From Oribacterium sp. UBA3737 (lineage in GTDB: Bacteria > Bacillota_A > Clostridia > Lachnospirales > Lachnospiraceae), in the NCBI GenBank assembly GCA_002371295.1, contig DFGZ01000334.1, positions 1 to 10,669 on the forward strand: 10,669 nucleotides of DNA. The letters are read 5' to 3'. The position numbers and the translations under genes are program-made. Each line of letters starts with the position of its first letter. Position 1 is the stretch's first letter. A model generated the notes under the pieces. That model was not told where the DNA came from and did not search any database. It saw only the letters and a program-made list of their open reading frames with translations. This document shows, piece by piece, positions 1-7,143 of this stretch.

Positions 1-515
1 TTCCAGCCGAAGTTAAATGCGAGTCCTATTCCCGCATGCGGACATCCGTCGCTCATAGCAACCATGCAGTCATCCTCCTGAAGGCTGATGACCGACCTCA
101 AAATCTTCTTGTTATCTATAGTGAGCTCCGTTTTCGGATACTCATAAATCTCATTGTTGCGCAGGAAAATAACCCGCGGATTGTCGTACTGAATAATCTC
201 AACTGTGGAATTCTCGATAATGTGTATGATGGTAAATGTGGAATACGCCACACCTCTCACGGCGCAGATAGGCAGCGTTGCAGCAATGGTGGACACACAG
301 TCCTCAAGCCTCATTCCCTCTGCCATCATCGTCGAAATGATCTTCGATGTAAGCGTAGATAAAATGCTTGCCTTAACACCACTTCCCAGGCCGTCCGCAA
401 GCACAATGACCTGCGAGTTCTCGCCCTGATTCACGATCTCAACATGATCGCCGCACAGCAGCTCACCTTCATGATTTATACTTTTCCAACCTATGTCTGC
501 ACACAGATTATTCAT
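1..515 (-). CDS. SpoIIE/PP2C-type serine phosphatase, N-terminal part (truncated by window edge)
   Basis: The first 171 residues of a protein that continues beyond the left edge. They read as a SpoIIE-family, metal-dependent (PP2C-like) serine/threonine phosphatase domain: a Gly-Asp pair at residues 22-23, the characteristic ADGLGSG segment at 40-46 (metal-binding Asp41) and a second acidic motif, MSDG, at 154-157. The start at 515 is supported by an AGGGAG ribosome binding site at 526-531. The gene follows the HydS-type hydrogenase on the same strand after a 152-base gap. Phosphatases of this family are known partners of PAS-containing sensory [FeFe]-hydrogenases in clostridia, so I infer that it is the output enzyme, dephosphorylating an unknown protein. 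No membrane segment is seen in the visible part. Family assignment is firm; substrate and full domain set are unknown. Confidence 0.85.
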   Translation of the reverse strand, partial: MNNLCADIGWKSINHEGELLCGDHVEIVNQGENSQVIVLADGLGSGVKASILSTLTSKIISTMMAEGMRLEDCVSTIAATLPICAVRGVAYSTFTIIHIIENSTVEIIQYDNPRVIFLRNNEIYEYPKTELTIDNKKILRSVISLQEDDCMVAMSDGCPHAGIGLAFNFGW

Positions 516-542
516 TATCAAAAAACTCCCTAAATTTTAAAA

Positions 543-658
543 TATAGCCGACGGACAATTCATTAATTACTCAATTACTTAATTCCTTAATTACTTAATT
601 GAATAATCAATATATCCATATATCATTATTGTTCAACTTCTTCTATCCGCCGGCTATA
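543..658. repeat. MITE-like inverted-repeat element between hydS and the phosphatase gene
   Basis: Two 13-base arms, 543-555 (TATAGCCGACGGA) and 646-658 (TCCGCCGGCTATA), are inverted complements at 12 of 13 positions and bound a 116-base AT-rich segment. Each arm starts with TA at its outer edge, which would fit TA target duplication as used by Tc1/mariner/IS630-type elements. No transposase is encoded. It fills most of the gap between hydS and the phosphatase gene. It could instead be a long RNA hairpin or a local repeat; calling it a mobile element is inference. Confidence 0.5.
563..602. repeat. Octamer tandem repeat, five units
   Basis: Five consecutive 8-base units with consensus TTAATTAC begin at 563, 571, 579, 587 and 595. 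The units read TTAATTAC, TCAATTAC, TTAATTCC, TTAATTAC and TTAATTGA. The array lies inside the inverted-repeat element at 543-658. Such short period-8 arrays are prone to copy-number change by slippage. Confidence 0.8.
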
Positions 659-667
659 GACTACCCA

Positions 668-2341
668 TTACTCGTTACTGATTGACTCTTTCAACTTCGT
701 CAGCGCGATTTTCGTCTCTGCTGCCGTTTCGCCAAGCAGCGACGCGATTTCCTGAACAATTCTCATCTGCTTATCAACCACCTTGTCCGCAATCTCAACG
801 GTCTGGCGGCTTATCTCTTCATTTTTCTCACGCTGCGTCTCTTCCTCAGTTACATCACGGAAAATTCCCAGGATTAGATGATATTCCTTATCATAAACAA
901 TAGTCTTATCTACATACTTGCCGTACTCGGCCAGGTACTCACGCTTGTCGCGGATGGTACCGCCGTAGGTAAGCACTCTGTTGAAATCTGCTGGATCCAG
1001 CACACGTACAACCTGATCACCTAAAATGTCACTTGCATCCCTAAGATTCAAAATCTTAAGAGCCGCATAGTTCACCTGCTGAACCTCCAGCTTCTCATTG
1101 AGAACGATAAGACCGTTCGGTGTATTTCTTGCGATGGTATCTGAGAAATTTTCCGCACGTTCTTTCAGGTACGGGAGGCACATAGATATCTCAGCTTTAC
1201 CCTGCAGTATAGCAATTGCCTTCTCCCGACATGTATTGTATCCGCATGAACCGCAATTCAGTTCATCGTCCGGTCTTATCTTGCCCATCTGACGGAGAGT
1301 CTCTTTGATCTCCGTCTCACTCGGAGTCTCGACCTTTCGCTCGATCATTTCAAAATGCTTCTCGAGAGCGCGTGGTTCAGGCTGATCAACTTCGAAGTCC
1401 TTCTTTCCTGCATAGGACGAAACAGCGATAAAGTCCTTAACAGGTGAGCGATGGAACTTCTCCATGACAGGTCCGCCTACACAACTACCCGAGCAGGCAG
1501 ACATTTCAATAAAGCATTTATGCAGATTTCCCGACTCAATATCCTTAAGTGCCGCGATACAGTTCTCAGTTCCGTCGATTGCCATGTAACTGTAGTCGGG
1601 ATTTGACTTCTCCATAGTCTTCAATATTCCTCCCGTTGTCGGGAAGAACCTTGCGCGGCCTTTACCGTCGGACTCGACGCCATCTTCTATTGCAATCTTC
1701 TCTTCCTTCAGCCATGCCGTCAGTTCATCAAATGTGAGCACCGCATCAACTATTCCTTCATAATGCTGTGCCTCATCCTTCTTTGCAACACATGGTCCGA
1801 TGAAGACTGTCTTCGCATTAGGGATACGTTTCTTGATATCCGTGCAATGTGCCTGCATCGGCGAAAGTACATCCGCCAAGAGCGGCAGCAACGCCGGGAA
1901 CTTTTTCTGGATCAGCAGGTTCACCGAATGGCAGCTTGAAGAAATGATGATATCTCTCGTTCCCTCATTTACCATGCGGTCGTACTCGCGCTTCACCATT
2001 GTGGCGCCCAGGGCCGTCTCCTCAACATCATAAAATCCAAGCTTCTTCAATGCCTTACGCATCGCCTCGATACCGACGCCCTCATAATTTGCTACAAATG
2101 AAGGTGCAAGACTTGCGACAACAGGCGCACCGCTCTGCAGCAGCACCTTTGCCTTCTCGGTCTCCTCAACGATTTCCTTTGCGCCTTGCGGACAAACAAC
2201 AAAGCATTGGCCGCACATTATACACTCATTTCCTATAATGTACGCCTGATTGCCCGAGAATCGGATGGACTTCACCGGACAATTGCGGATACATTTATAA
2301 CAATTTTTGCAGTTGGATTTTTTAAGAGTGAGACATTCCAT
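668..2341 (-). CDS. hydS: HydS-type (putative sensory) [FeFe]-hydrogenase with C-terminal PAS domain
   Basis: A 557-residue iron-sulfur protein. Residues 11-21 and 40-50 hold two four-cysteine [4Fe-4S] ferredoxin motifs. An [FeFe]-hydrogenase H-domain follows, with all four H-cluster cysteines (C137, C184, C283, C287). Next is a further four-cysteine Fe-S motif (C363, C366, C371, C388), then a PAS domain (about 398-500) and a helical, probably coiled-coil tail. Residues beside the H-cluster differ from catalytic enzymes: Ser136 stands where the proton-relay cysteine is usual, and Gly182 and Ser281 stand where methionines are usual. This fits group C, putative sensory hydrogenases, thought to sense H2 or redox state and signal to a partner. 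The gene overlaps the preceding [2Fe-2S] gene by 20 bases, suggesting translational coupling, and precedes a PP2C-type phosphatase. Family and domain layout are firm; the sensory role is from family knowledge. Confidence 0.92.
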   Translation of the reverse strand: MECLTLKKSNCKNCYKCIRNCPVKSIRFSGNQAYIIGNECIMCGQCFVVCPQGAKEIVEETEKAKVLLQSGAPVVASLAPSFVANYEGVGIEAMRKALKKLGFYDVEETALGATMVKREYDRMVNEGTRDIIISSSCHSVNLLIQKKFPALLPLLADVLSPMQAHCTDIKKRIPNAKTVFIGPCVAKKDEAQHYEGIVDAVLTFDELTAWLKEEKIAIEDGVESDGKGRARFFPTTGGILKTMEKSNPDYSYMAIDGTENCIAALKDIESGNLHKCFIEMSACSGSCVGGPVMEKFHRSPVKDFIAVSSYAGKKDFEVDQPEPRALEKHFEMIERKVETPSETEIKETLRQMGKIRPDDELNCGSCGYNTCREKAIAILQGKAEISMCLPYLKERAENFSDTIARNTPNGLIVLNEKLEVQQVNYAALKILNLRDASDILGDQVVRVLDPADFNRVLTYGGTIRDKREYLAEYGKYVDKTIVYDKEYHLILGIFRDVTEEETQREKNEEISRQTVEIADKVVDKQMRIVQEIASLLGETAAETKIALTKLKESISNE

Positions 2342-2606
2342 TAAACTTCGCCCTTTCCTCCTCTAAGGCCTTCATGACCTTGTCATTAAAGAATTCATCG
2401 AATCTCTCCGGTATTATGCCGCAGTGCACTTCGTCGTTCACCGTGATCGTCACGCCTATGCGGTTGCACTGACCGGTGCAGAAGCAGCCGGCCAATGTTA
2501 TCTCATTATCAAGTTCGTGCTCCTTGATAGCCTGCTGAAACAGCTCAACTATCTTCTCAGATCCTTTCAAATGGCAGGATGAGCCAACACAAATCTGAAC
2601 TATCAT
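2322..2606 (-). CDS. Thioredoxin-like [2Fe-2S] ferredoxin, second of a tandem pair
   Basis: A 94-residue small redox protein of the NuoE/HydC-like thioredoxin-fold [2Fe-2S] family. The cluster ligands are visible as C6 and C11 (CX4C, in VGSSCHLKGS) and C43 and C47 (CX3C); C41 is an additional cysteine. It starts one base after the stop codon of its paralogue and overlaps the start of hydS by 20 bases, so the three genes should be translated together. In bacterial hydrogenases such subunits pass electrons to or from the large subunit; here it probably docks on HydS. The C-terminal 20 residues are charged and lack similarity to the first copy. No signal peptide or membrane segment is seen. Confidence 0.88.
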   Translation of the reverse strand: MIVQICVGSSCHLKGSEKIVELFQQAIKEHELDNEITLAGCFCTGQCNRIGVTITVNDEVHCGIIPERFDEFFNDKVMKALEEERAKFNGMSHS

Positions 2607-2607
2607 A

Positions 2608-2850
2608 TTACTTCACCTTCGGCAGAACCGAAGCTTCGAAAAACTCCTTTACATTTTCAGGTGTTACTGAGAAGAACTCCTCGTCCACCTGTACGCAGAC
2701 GCCCTGCTGACACTTGCCCATGCAAAATGTACCAGCCAGCTCTACTTTATCTCCAAGCTGATTTTCTCTTATCAAATACTGCAGCTGTTCTACAACCTGT
2801 CTCGATCCTTTAATGTGGCAGGAAGAACCGATACATACTGTAATCTTCAT
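2608..2850 (-). CDS. Thioredoxin-like [2Fe-2S] ferredoxin, first of a tandem pair
   Basis: An 80-residue thioredoxin-fold [2Fe-2S] protein with ligands C6, C11 (CX4C) and C43, C47 (CX3C), and an extra C52. The start is set by a GAGGAG ribosome binding site at 2859-2864. It is the first gene of the apparent hydrogenase operon and is clearly paralogous to the next gene: both open with a GSSCH(I/L)KGS loop and keep the same cysteine spacing. The rest has diverged, so the duplication is not recent. Likely role: electron-transfer subunit with HydS. The family is firm; the specific partner is inferred from gene order. Confidence 0.88.
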   Translation of the reverse strand: MKITVCIGSSCHIKGSRQVVEQLQYLIRENQLGDKVELAGTFCMGKCQQGVCVQVDEEFFSVTPENVKEFFEASVLPKVK

Positions 2851-2898
2851 TTCTAAATCTCCTCGCGTACTAATTCTTCGTGTTTCATCGCGTCAGTA

Positions 2899-2960
2899 AG
2901 TCAAAATGCGTTTTCCACAATCGAGATTACATTTCCCACAAGTGAGATCACATTTTGACT
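2899..2960. repeat. Intergenic palindromic element enclosing a 21-base tandem repeat
   Basis: A perfect 10-base inverted repeat (AGTCAAAATG at 2899-2908, CATTTTGACT at 2951-2960) flanks two imperfect 21-base direct copies that on the minus strand read ATGTRATCTC..TTGTGGRAA and match at 17 of 21 positions. It lies in the 128 bases between the kinase stop and the first [2Fe-2S] gene. It could fold as a hairpin in the transcript and separate the two operons, but there is no T-tract typical of an intrinsic terminator. It may equally be one copy of a genome-wide small repeat. Confidence 0.6.
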
Positions 2961-2978
2961 TTTGACACTTACATCATT

Positions 2979-3728
2979 TTACTCGTAGTCCACAACATTA
3001 ACCCATGAAAGTAGGAACTCTCTCTCCTTCTCGTTGCCCTTAACAGACTGAGAAGCTGCAACGATCGGCATCCATTTCTGAACGTACTGCTTTGCTGTGT
3101 TGCTCTTCTTGCAGAAGAGGTCGAGGTACTTCTTGGCTCCTTCGATATCACCGTTCAGCCAGAAAAGCAGGTATGTACGAGCAACGTCTGCGGATGCATT
3201 TCCCTGTGTAGCATGAGACCAGTCGAGGATGTACGGAGTACCGTCTTCAGCAATGATGATGTTTGACGGATTGAAATCTCCGTGGCATACCTTGTTATGC
3301 TTAGGCATGCCTTCAAGACGTGTGTGAAGATCGTAACGAGTTGTAGCATCAAGCTCTGTAGCGCTGATCTTTCTGTTCATCTTATCCTTAAGCTTGTTGA
3401 GCAGAGGACATGTCTTTGCATGAACTGTAAGCTGCAGATCAACAAACTGTTCAAGATACTCTTCCTTCTTATCCGGATTCTCTTCCATAAGCTGTGCCAG
3501 GGTCTTTCCCTTTATATATTCGAATACTATAGCCCATTTACCGTCGATCATAGTAACCTCGAGAACCTTAGGAATGCTGAGTCCTGTCTCCTCGATTCTG
3601 GCCTGATTAAGAGCCTCATTTAGAATATCGGCCTTTGAATAGTCTTCGTTAAAAACCTTGATACATCTTCCGCCGTCGCGGTAAATAGTCTTATCTTTTC
3701 TTACTGCTATTACTCTGTCCAGTTTCAT
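2979..3728 (-). CDS. APH/choline-kinase-like phosphotransferase in the adhE operon
   Basis: A 249-residue protein with the fold signature of aminoglycoside phosphotransferase/choline kinase enzymes. A candidate ATP-anchoring lysine is K24 (CIKVF) and a hinge-like VFEYIKG lies at 68-74. The catalytic loop HGDFNPSN at 149-156 has Asp151 and Asn156, and ILDW at 167-170 carries the metal-binding Asp169. All key residues are present, so it should be active. ATG at 3728 is chosen because AAGGAGG (3737-3743) lies at the right distance; a longer reading to 3860 would run deep into adhE. The gene begins 13 bases after the adhE stop and its ribosome binding site overlaps that stop, so the two are coupled. 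The substrate (sugar, choline, thiamine or another small alcohol) cannot be read from the sequence. There is no specific sign of antibiotic resistance. Confidence 0.85.
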   Translation of the reverse strand: MKLDRVIAVRKDKTIYRDGGRCIKVFNEDYSKADILNEALNQARIEETGLSIPKVLEVTMIDGKWAIVFEYIKGKTLAQLMEENPDKKEEYLEQFVDLQLTVHAKTCPLLNKLKDKMNRKISATELDATTRYDLHTRLEGMPKHNKVCHGDFNPSNIIIAEDGTPYILDWSHATQGNASADVARTYLLFWLNGDIEGAKKYLDLFCKKSNTAKQYVQKWMPIVAASQSVKGNEKEREFLLSWVNVVDYE

Positions 3729-3736
3729 ACCTTCAT

Positions 3737-3743
3737 CCTCCTT
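3737..3743 (-). promoter_or_regulatory. Ribosome binding site of the kinase gene, overlapping the adhE stop
   Basis: AAGGAGG on the minus strand, 8 bases before ATG 3728. Its last two bases fall within the adhE stop codon (3742-3744). It fixes the kinase start and points to translational coupling with adhE. Confidence 0.8.
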
Positions 3744-6447
3744 ACGCTTTCTTAGTCTTACGGTAAGCATCTTTAACCTTGTCAGTTTTTGGAGCTTCAG
3801 CAATGTCGGCAGCTGTAGGCTTCTTTGTCTCCTCGAAATGCTTGCCGCCGTAGTATGCATTGAGATACATCTGCTTGATCTCAGACATTAACGGATAACG
3901 CGGATTTGCGCCTGTACACTGATCGTCGAAGGCCTGCTCAACCATGTCATCGAGACGGTCAAGGAAATCCTTCTCATCGATTCCGTAATCCTTAATAGTA
4001 TCCTTGATACCAACCTTAGCCTTGAGGTCATTAACAGCCTTGATAAGATTCTCGAGCTTCTCCTCGTCAGTCTTACCGCCAAGGCCGAGTGCGTCAGCAA
4101 CCTCAGCATATCTTGCGAGCGTATGAGGATGATCGTACTGTGAAAATGTACCCATCTTCGCAGGTGCTTCTGCAGCGTTGAAACGGAGTACCTCTTCGAT
4201 CATAAGAGCATTTGCAACTCCGTGTGGCAGATGATGGAAAGCACCGAGCTTATGTGCCATTGAATGACATACTCCCAGGAAGGCATTGGCAAAGGCCATA
4301 CCGGCCATAGTAGCGGCATTTGCCATCTTCTCGCGTGCTTCGATATCTGTCTGGCCGTACTTATAAGCTCGCGGCAGATACTTAAATATATTCTTGAGTG
4401 CCTGAATAGCAAGGCCATCGGTGTAGTCCGTTGCAAGCATTGCGGCATAGGCTTCAAGTGCGTGTGTTACGGCGTCGATACCGGATGCCGCAGTCAGTCC
4501 CTTAGGAGCAGACATGTGGAAATCCGTATCGATGATCGCCATGTTAGGAAGTAACTGATAATCAGCAAGCGGATATTTAACACCTGACTTCTCATCAGTA
4601 ATAACTGCGAATGGAGTAACCTCCGAACCTGTACCTGCAGATGTCGGAATAGCGATGAAGTATGCCTTCTCGCCCATTTTAGGAAATGTGTAAATTCTCT
4701 TTCTGATATCAATGAATCTCATTGCCATATCCATGAAGTCAGCTTCCGGATGCTCATAGAGAACCCACATGATCTTACCTGCATCCATAGCAGAACCACC
4801 ACCGAGTGCGATGATTGTATCAGGCTTAAATGCTCTCATCTGCTCTGCACCGCGGAGTGCACATTCAAGTGTAGGATCCGGAGCAACATCATAGAAGCAA
4901 CTGTATTCGATGCCCATTTCCTCAAGCTTCTCGAATATCGGCTTAGCATAGCCGTTTGTATAAAGGAACTGGTCTGTAACGATGAAGGCACGCTTCTTAT
5001 TCATTACATTTCTCAGCTCATCAAGTGCAACTGGGAGACATCCCTTCTTGATATATACCTTCTCAGGTGCTCTGAACCAAAGCATGTTCTCTCTCCTTTC
5101 GGCAACTGTCTTGATATTGATAAGGTGCTTAACTCCCACATTTTCCGAAACGGAGTTTCCGCCCCATGAGCCGCATCCCAGTGTAAGTGACGGAGCAAGT
5201 TTGAAGTTGTAAAGGTCTCCGATACCACCCTGTGATGAAGGAGTATTTACGAGGATACGGCAGGTCTTCATACGTGATGTGAACTCTGCAAGCTTATCCT
5301 GTTCTGTAACTTCGTTGAGATATACAGATGATGTATGACCATAACCGCCGTCAGCGATAAGGTGCTCTGCCTTGTCAAGAGCATCAGCGAAGCTCTCTGC
5401 CTTGTACATAGCAAGTACAGGACTCAGCTTCTCGTGAGCGAACTCCTCAGAAAGATCAACGCTTTCAACCTCACCGATGAGGATCTTTGTTCCTTCAGGA
5501 ACTGTAACTCCTGAAAGCTCTGCAATCTTAGCTGCAGACTGGCCAACGATCTTTGCGTTGAGCGCTCCATTTATGATAATAGTCTTACGAACCTTTTCTG
5601 TCTCAGCCGGGTTAAGGAAATAACAACCGCGTGCCGCAAATTCCTCTTTGACTGCATCGTATATAGATTTAAGAACTATAACTGACTGCTCAGATGCACA
5701 GATCATACCGTTATCAAATGTCTTGGAGTGAATGATGGAATTTACTGCAAGAAGGATATCTGCGGTATCATCTATGATCGCCGGTGTGTTGCCTGCGCCT
5801 ACGCCTAAGGCAGGCTTTCCACTGGAGTATGCAGCCTTTACCATTCCCGGACCGCCTGTGGCGAGGATGATGTCAGCTTCTTTCATTACAAAATTGGTCA
5901 TTTCCAGGCTAGGTACGTCGATCCAGTCAATGATTCCTTCCGGTGCACCTGCAGCAACCGCAGCCTCAAGGACAAGCTTGGCTGCTGCAATCGTGCTGTT
6001 CTTAGCACGCGGGTGTGGGCTGATTATAATGGCATTACGGGTTTTAAGAGCTATCAGGCATTTGAAGATAGCCGTAGAGGTTGGATTTGTCGTTGGGATG
6101 ACCGCTGCGATAACACCGATAGGCTCAGCGATCTTTTTCATACCGTATGCCTTATCTTCTTCTATAACTCCACAGGTCTTGGTATTCTTGTAAGCATTAT
6201 AAATGTACTCTGACGCATAGTTGTTCTTGATTACTTTGTCTTCAACAACTCCCATGCCTGTCTCTTCTACTGCCATCTTAGCGAGAGGGATACGTGCTTT
6301 GTTAGCAGCGGAAGCGGCAGCCAAGAATATCTTATCTACCTGTTCCTGTGTGTAAGTTGCAAAAAGCTTCTGTGCTTTTCTTACACGCGCAATTGCTTCT
6401 TCGAGCTTTTCAACGCTGTCGACAATTTCATACTCCTTTACGTCCAT
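3742..6447 (-). CDS. adhE: Bifunctional acetaldehyde-CoA/alcohol dehydrogenase AdhE
   Basis: A 901-residue, full-length AdhE. It reduces acetyl-CoA to acetaldehyde and then ethanol, using two NADH, in the cytoplasm. The N-terminal aldehyde dehydrogenase domain (about 1-445) has the catalytic Cys250 in NGMICASEQ. A linker joins the iron-dependent alcohol dehydrogenase domain (about 460-870), which carries the nucleotide-binding GGGSAMDAGK (549-558) and the metal ligands D658, H662, H728 and H742, matching the D/H/H/H set of E. coli AdhE with a five-residue offset. AdhE proteins of this family assemble into helical spirosomes. The last 30 residues are a Lys/Ala-rich tail. The start at 6447 has a strong AGGAGGAG site at 6452-6459 and overlaps the end of rex by 20 bases. 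Rex is the known regulator of adhE in many clostridia, and co-transcription here implies direct redox control. Identification is very secure. Confidence 0.97.
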   Translation of the reverse strand: MDVKEYEIVDSVEKLEEAIARVRKAQKLFATYTQEQVDKIFLAAASAANKARIPLAKMAVEETGMGVVEDKVIKNNYASEYIYNAYKNTKTCGVIEEDKAYGMKKIAEPIGVIAAVIPTTNPTSTAIFKCLIALKTRNAIIISPHPRAKNSTIAAAKLVLEAAVAAGAPEGIIDWIDVPSLEMTNFVMKEADIILATGGPGMVKAAYSSGKPALGVGAGNTPAIIDDTADILLAVNSIIHSKTFDNGMICASEQSVIVLKSIYDAVKEEFAARGCYFLNPAETEKVRKTIIINGALNAKIVGQSAAKIAELSGVTVPEGTKILIGEVESVDLSEEFAHEKLSPVLAMYKAESFADALDKAEHLIADGGYGHTSSVYLNEVTEQDKLAEFTSRMKTCRILVNTPSSQGGIGDLYNFKLAPSLTLGCGSWGGNSVSENVGVKHLINIKTVAERRENMLWFRAPEKVYIKKGCLPVALDELRNVMNKKRAFIVTDQFLYTNGYAKPIFEKLEEMGIEYSCFYDVAPDPTLECALRGAEQMRAFKPDTIIALGGGSAMDAGKIMWVLYEHPEADFMDMAMRFIDIRKRIYTFPKMGEKAYFIAIPTSAGTGSEVTPFAVITDEKSGVKYPLADYQLLPNMAIIDTDFHMSAPKGLTAASGIDAVTHALEAYAAMLATDYTDGLAIQALKNIFKYLPRAYKYGQTDIEAREKMANAATMAGMAFANAFLGVCHSMAHKLGAFHHLPHGVANALMIEEVLRFNAAEAPAKMGTFSQYDHPHTLARYAEVADALGLGGKTDEEKLENLIKAVNDLKAKVGIKDTIKDYGIDEKDFLDRLDDMVEQAFDDQCTGANPRYPLMSEIKQMYLNAYYGGKHFEETKKPTAADIAEAPKTDKVKDAYRKTKKA

Positions 6448-7084
6448 TTTTCTCCTCCTGATCCTGATTCTTTAATTGGTTATTTAAATGTGCTAACGAC
6501 AATGCCAGATTTTCATTCTGAAGCATTATTCCTTTGGGAACCTCCAGTTTACATGGAGCGAAATTCCATATAGCGGCTATTCCCGCCTGCACCATCAGGT
6601 CGCATACGACCTGGGCTGAGCCTTCACCTACGGTGATGATCCCGAGCCTTATTGAATGAGCTTTGCAGTAAGCTTCGAAACGGTTCATCGGAAGTATTTC
6701 CGTTTTACCGTTCAGGCTGATCACCTGTTCATTGCAGTCAAATGCGGCCGAAATCATAACTCCGTATTTGCGAAACTCGTCATACTCCAGCAGCGCTCTT
6801 CCGAGCCTTCCGGCTCCAACCAGCACAGCTTCTGTAAGACTTTTAATGCCTAAGGCTTCCTCAAGTTTTTCGATAAGTTCCTGCGTCACATAGCCGAGCT
6901 TCGGTTTTCCCGCCCCGCTTACGGCAGCAAGATCTTTTCTCACCTGTACTTCCCCAAGACTGAGCTTCTTCGATATCGTCGTTGCCGATATATTGGAATA
7001 CTCATCCGGAGGAAGTTCCCGCAGCATTCCGAGATAAATCGGAAGCCTGCCGAGGGTTGCCTTCGAAACAGATAATCTCTCCAT
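6428..7084 (-). CDS. rex: Redox-sensing transcriptional repressor Rex
   Basis: A 218-residue Rex. The N-terminal winged helix (about 1-80) includes the recognition-helix segment QVRKDLA (47-53). The C-terminal Rossmann domain has the NAD(H)-binding GAGRLGRAL at 90-98 and the AFD acidic segment at 114-116. Rex dimers bind DNA at low NADH/NAD+ and release it when NADH rises, derepressing fermentation genes. ATG at 7084 is preferred over ATG 7105 because AAAGGAGG (7092-7099) lies 7 bases upstream of it, whereas it would be inside the coding region for the longer form. Rex is first in the operon with adhE and the kinase, and its 3' end overlaps adhE by 20 bases. The C-terminal tail (about 204-218) is Gln/Glu/Lys-rich. 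Confidence 0.95.
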   Translation of the reverse strand: MERLSVSKATLGRLPIYLGMLRELPPDEYSNISATTISKKLSLGEVQVRKDLAAVSGAGKPKLGYVTQELIEKLEEALGIKSLTEAVLVGAGRLGRALLEYDEFRKYGVMISAAFDCNEQVISLNGKTEILPMNRFEAYCKAHSIRLGIITVGEGSAQVVCDLMVQAGIAAIWNFAPCKLEVPKGIMLQNENLALSLAHLNNQLKNQDQEEKNGRKGV

Positions 7085-7091
7085 ACCCCTG

Positions 7092-7099
7092 CCTCCTTT
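7092..7099 (-). promoter_or_regulatory. Ribosome binding site deciding the rex start
   Basis: AAAGGAGG on the minus strand, 7 bases before ATG 7084. It makes the in-frame ATG at 7105 unlikely as a start. Confidence 0.8.
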
Positions 7100-7114
7100 C
7101 CTCATTTCGCTTTC

Positions 7115-7143
7115 ATTGTAAATTCCGGAGGCGTGATTGTAAA
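7115..7143 (-). promoter_or_regulatory. Probable sigma-A-type promoter of the rex-adhE-kinase operon
   Basis: On the minus strand, TTTACA (-35, 7138-7143) and TACAAT (-10, 7115-7120) are separated by exactly 17 bases, and each matches consensus at 5 of 6 positions. Both lie within copies of the same 11-base sequence (GAATTTACAAT; plus-strand 7115-7125 and 7136-7146), placed 21 bases apart. The expected 5' leader is about 24 bases, enough for the ribosome binding site. Confidence 0.65.

Noticed and set aside
2899..2960. CRISPR-like repeat
   Set aside because: Only two adjacent, imperfect 21-base copies without spacers, and no cas genes.
2851..2978. Rex operator ahead of the hydrogenase operon
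   Set aside because: TTGTGG-containing repeats are present, but neither copy forms a TTGTGAA- or TTGTTAA-type inverted pair with the expected 4-base spacing.
3729..3860. Extension of the kinase reading frame by 44 residues upstream of ATG 3728
   Set aside because: It lies inside the adhE coding region, is Arg/Leu/Lys-rich out-of-frame translation, and the strong AAGGAGG site sits just before ATG 3728.
4750..5169. Plus-strand open frame of 139 residues
   Set aside because: Antisense to the AdhE linker and alcohol dehydrogenase region; a shadow of codon bias.
5732..6193. Plus-strand open frame of 153 residues
   Set aside because: It is antisense to the well-conserved aldehyde dehydrogenase part of AdhE, has no supporting ribosome binding site and no recognisable motifs.
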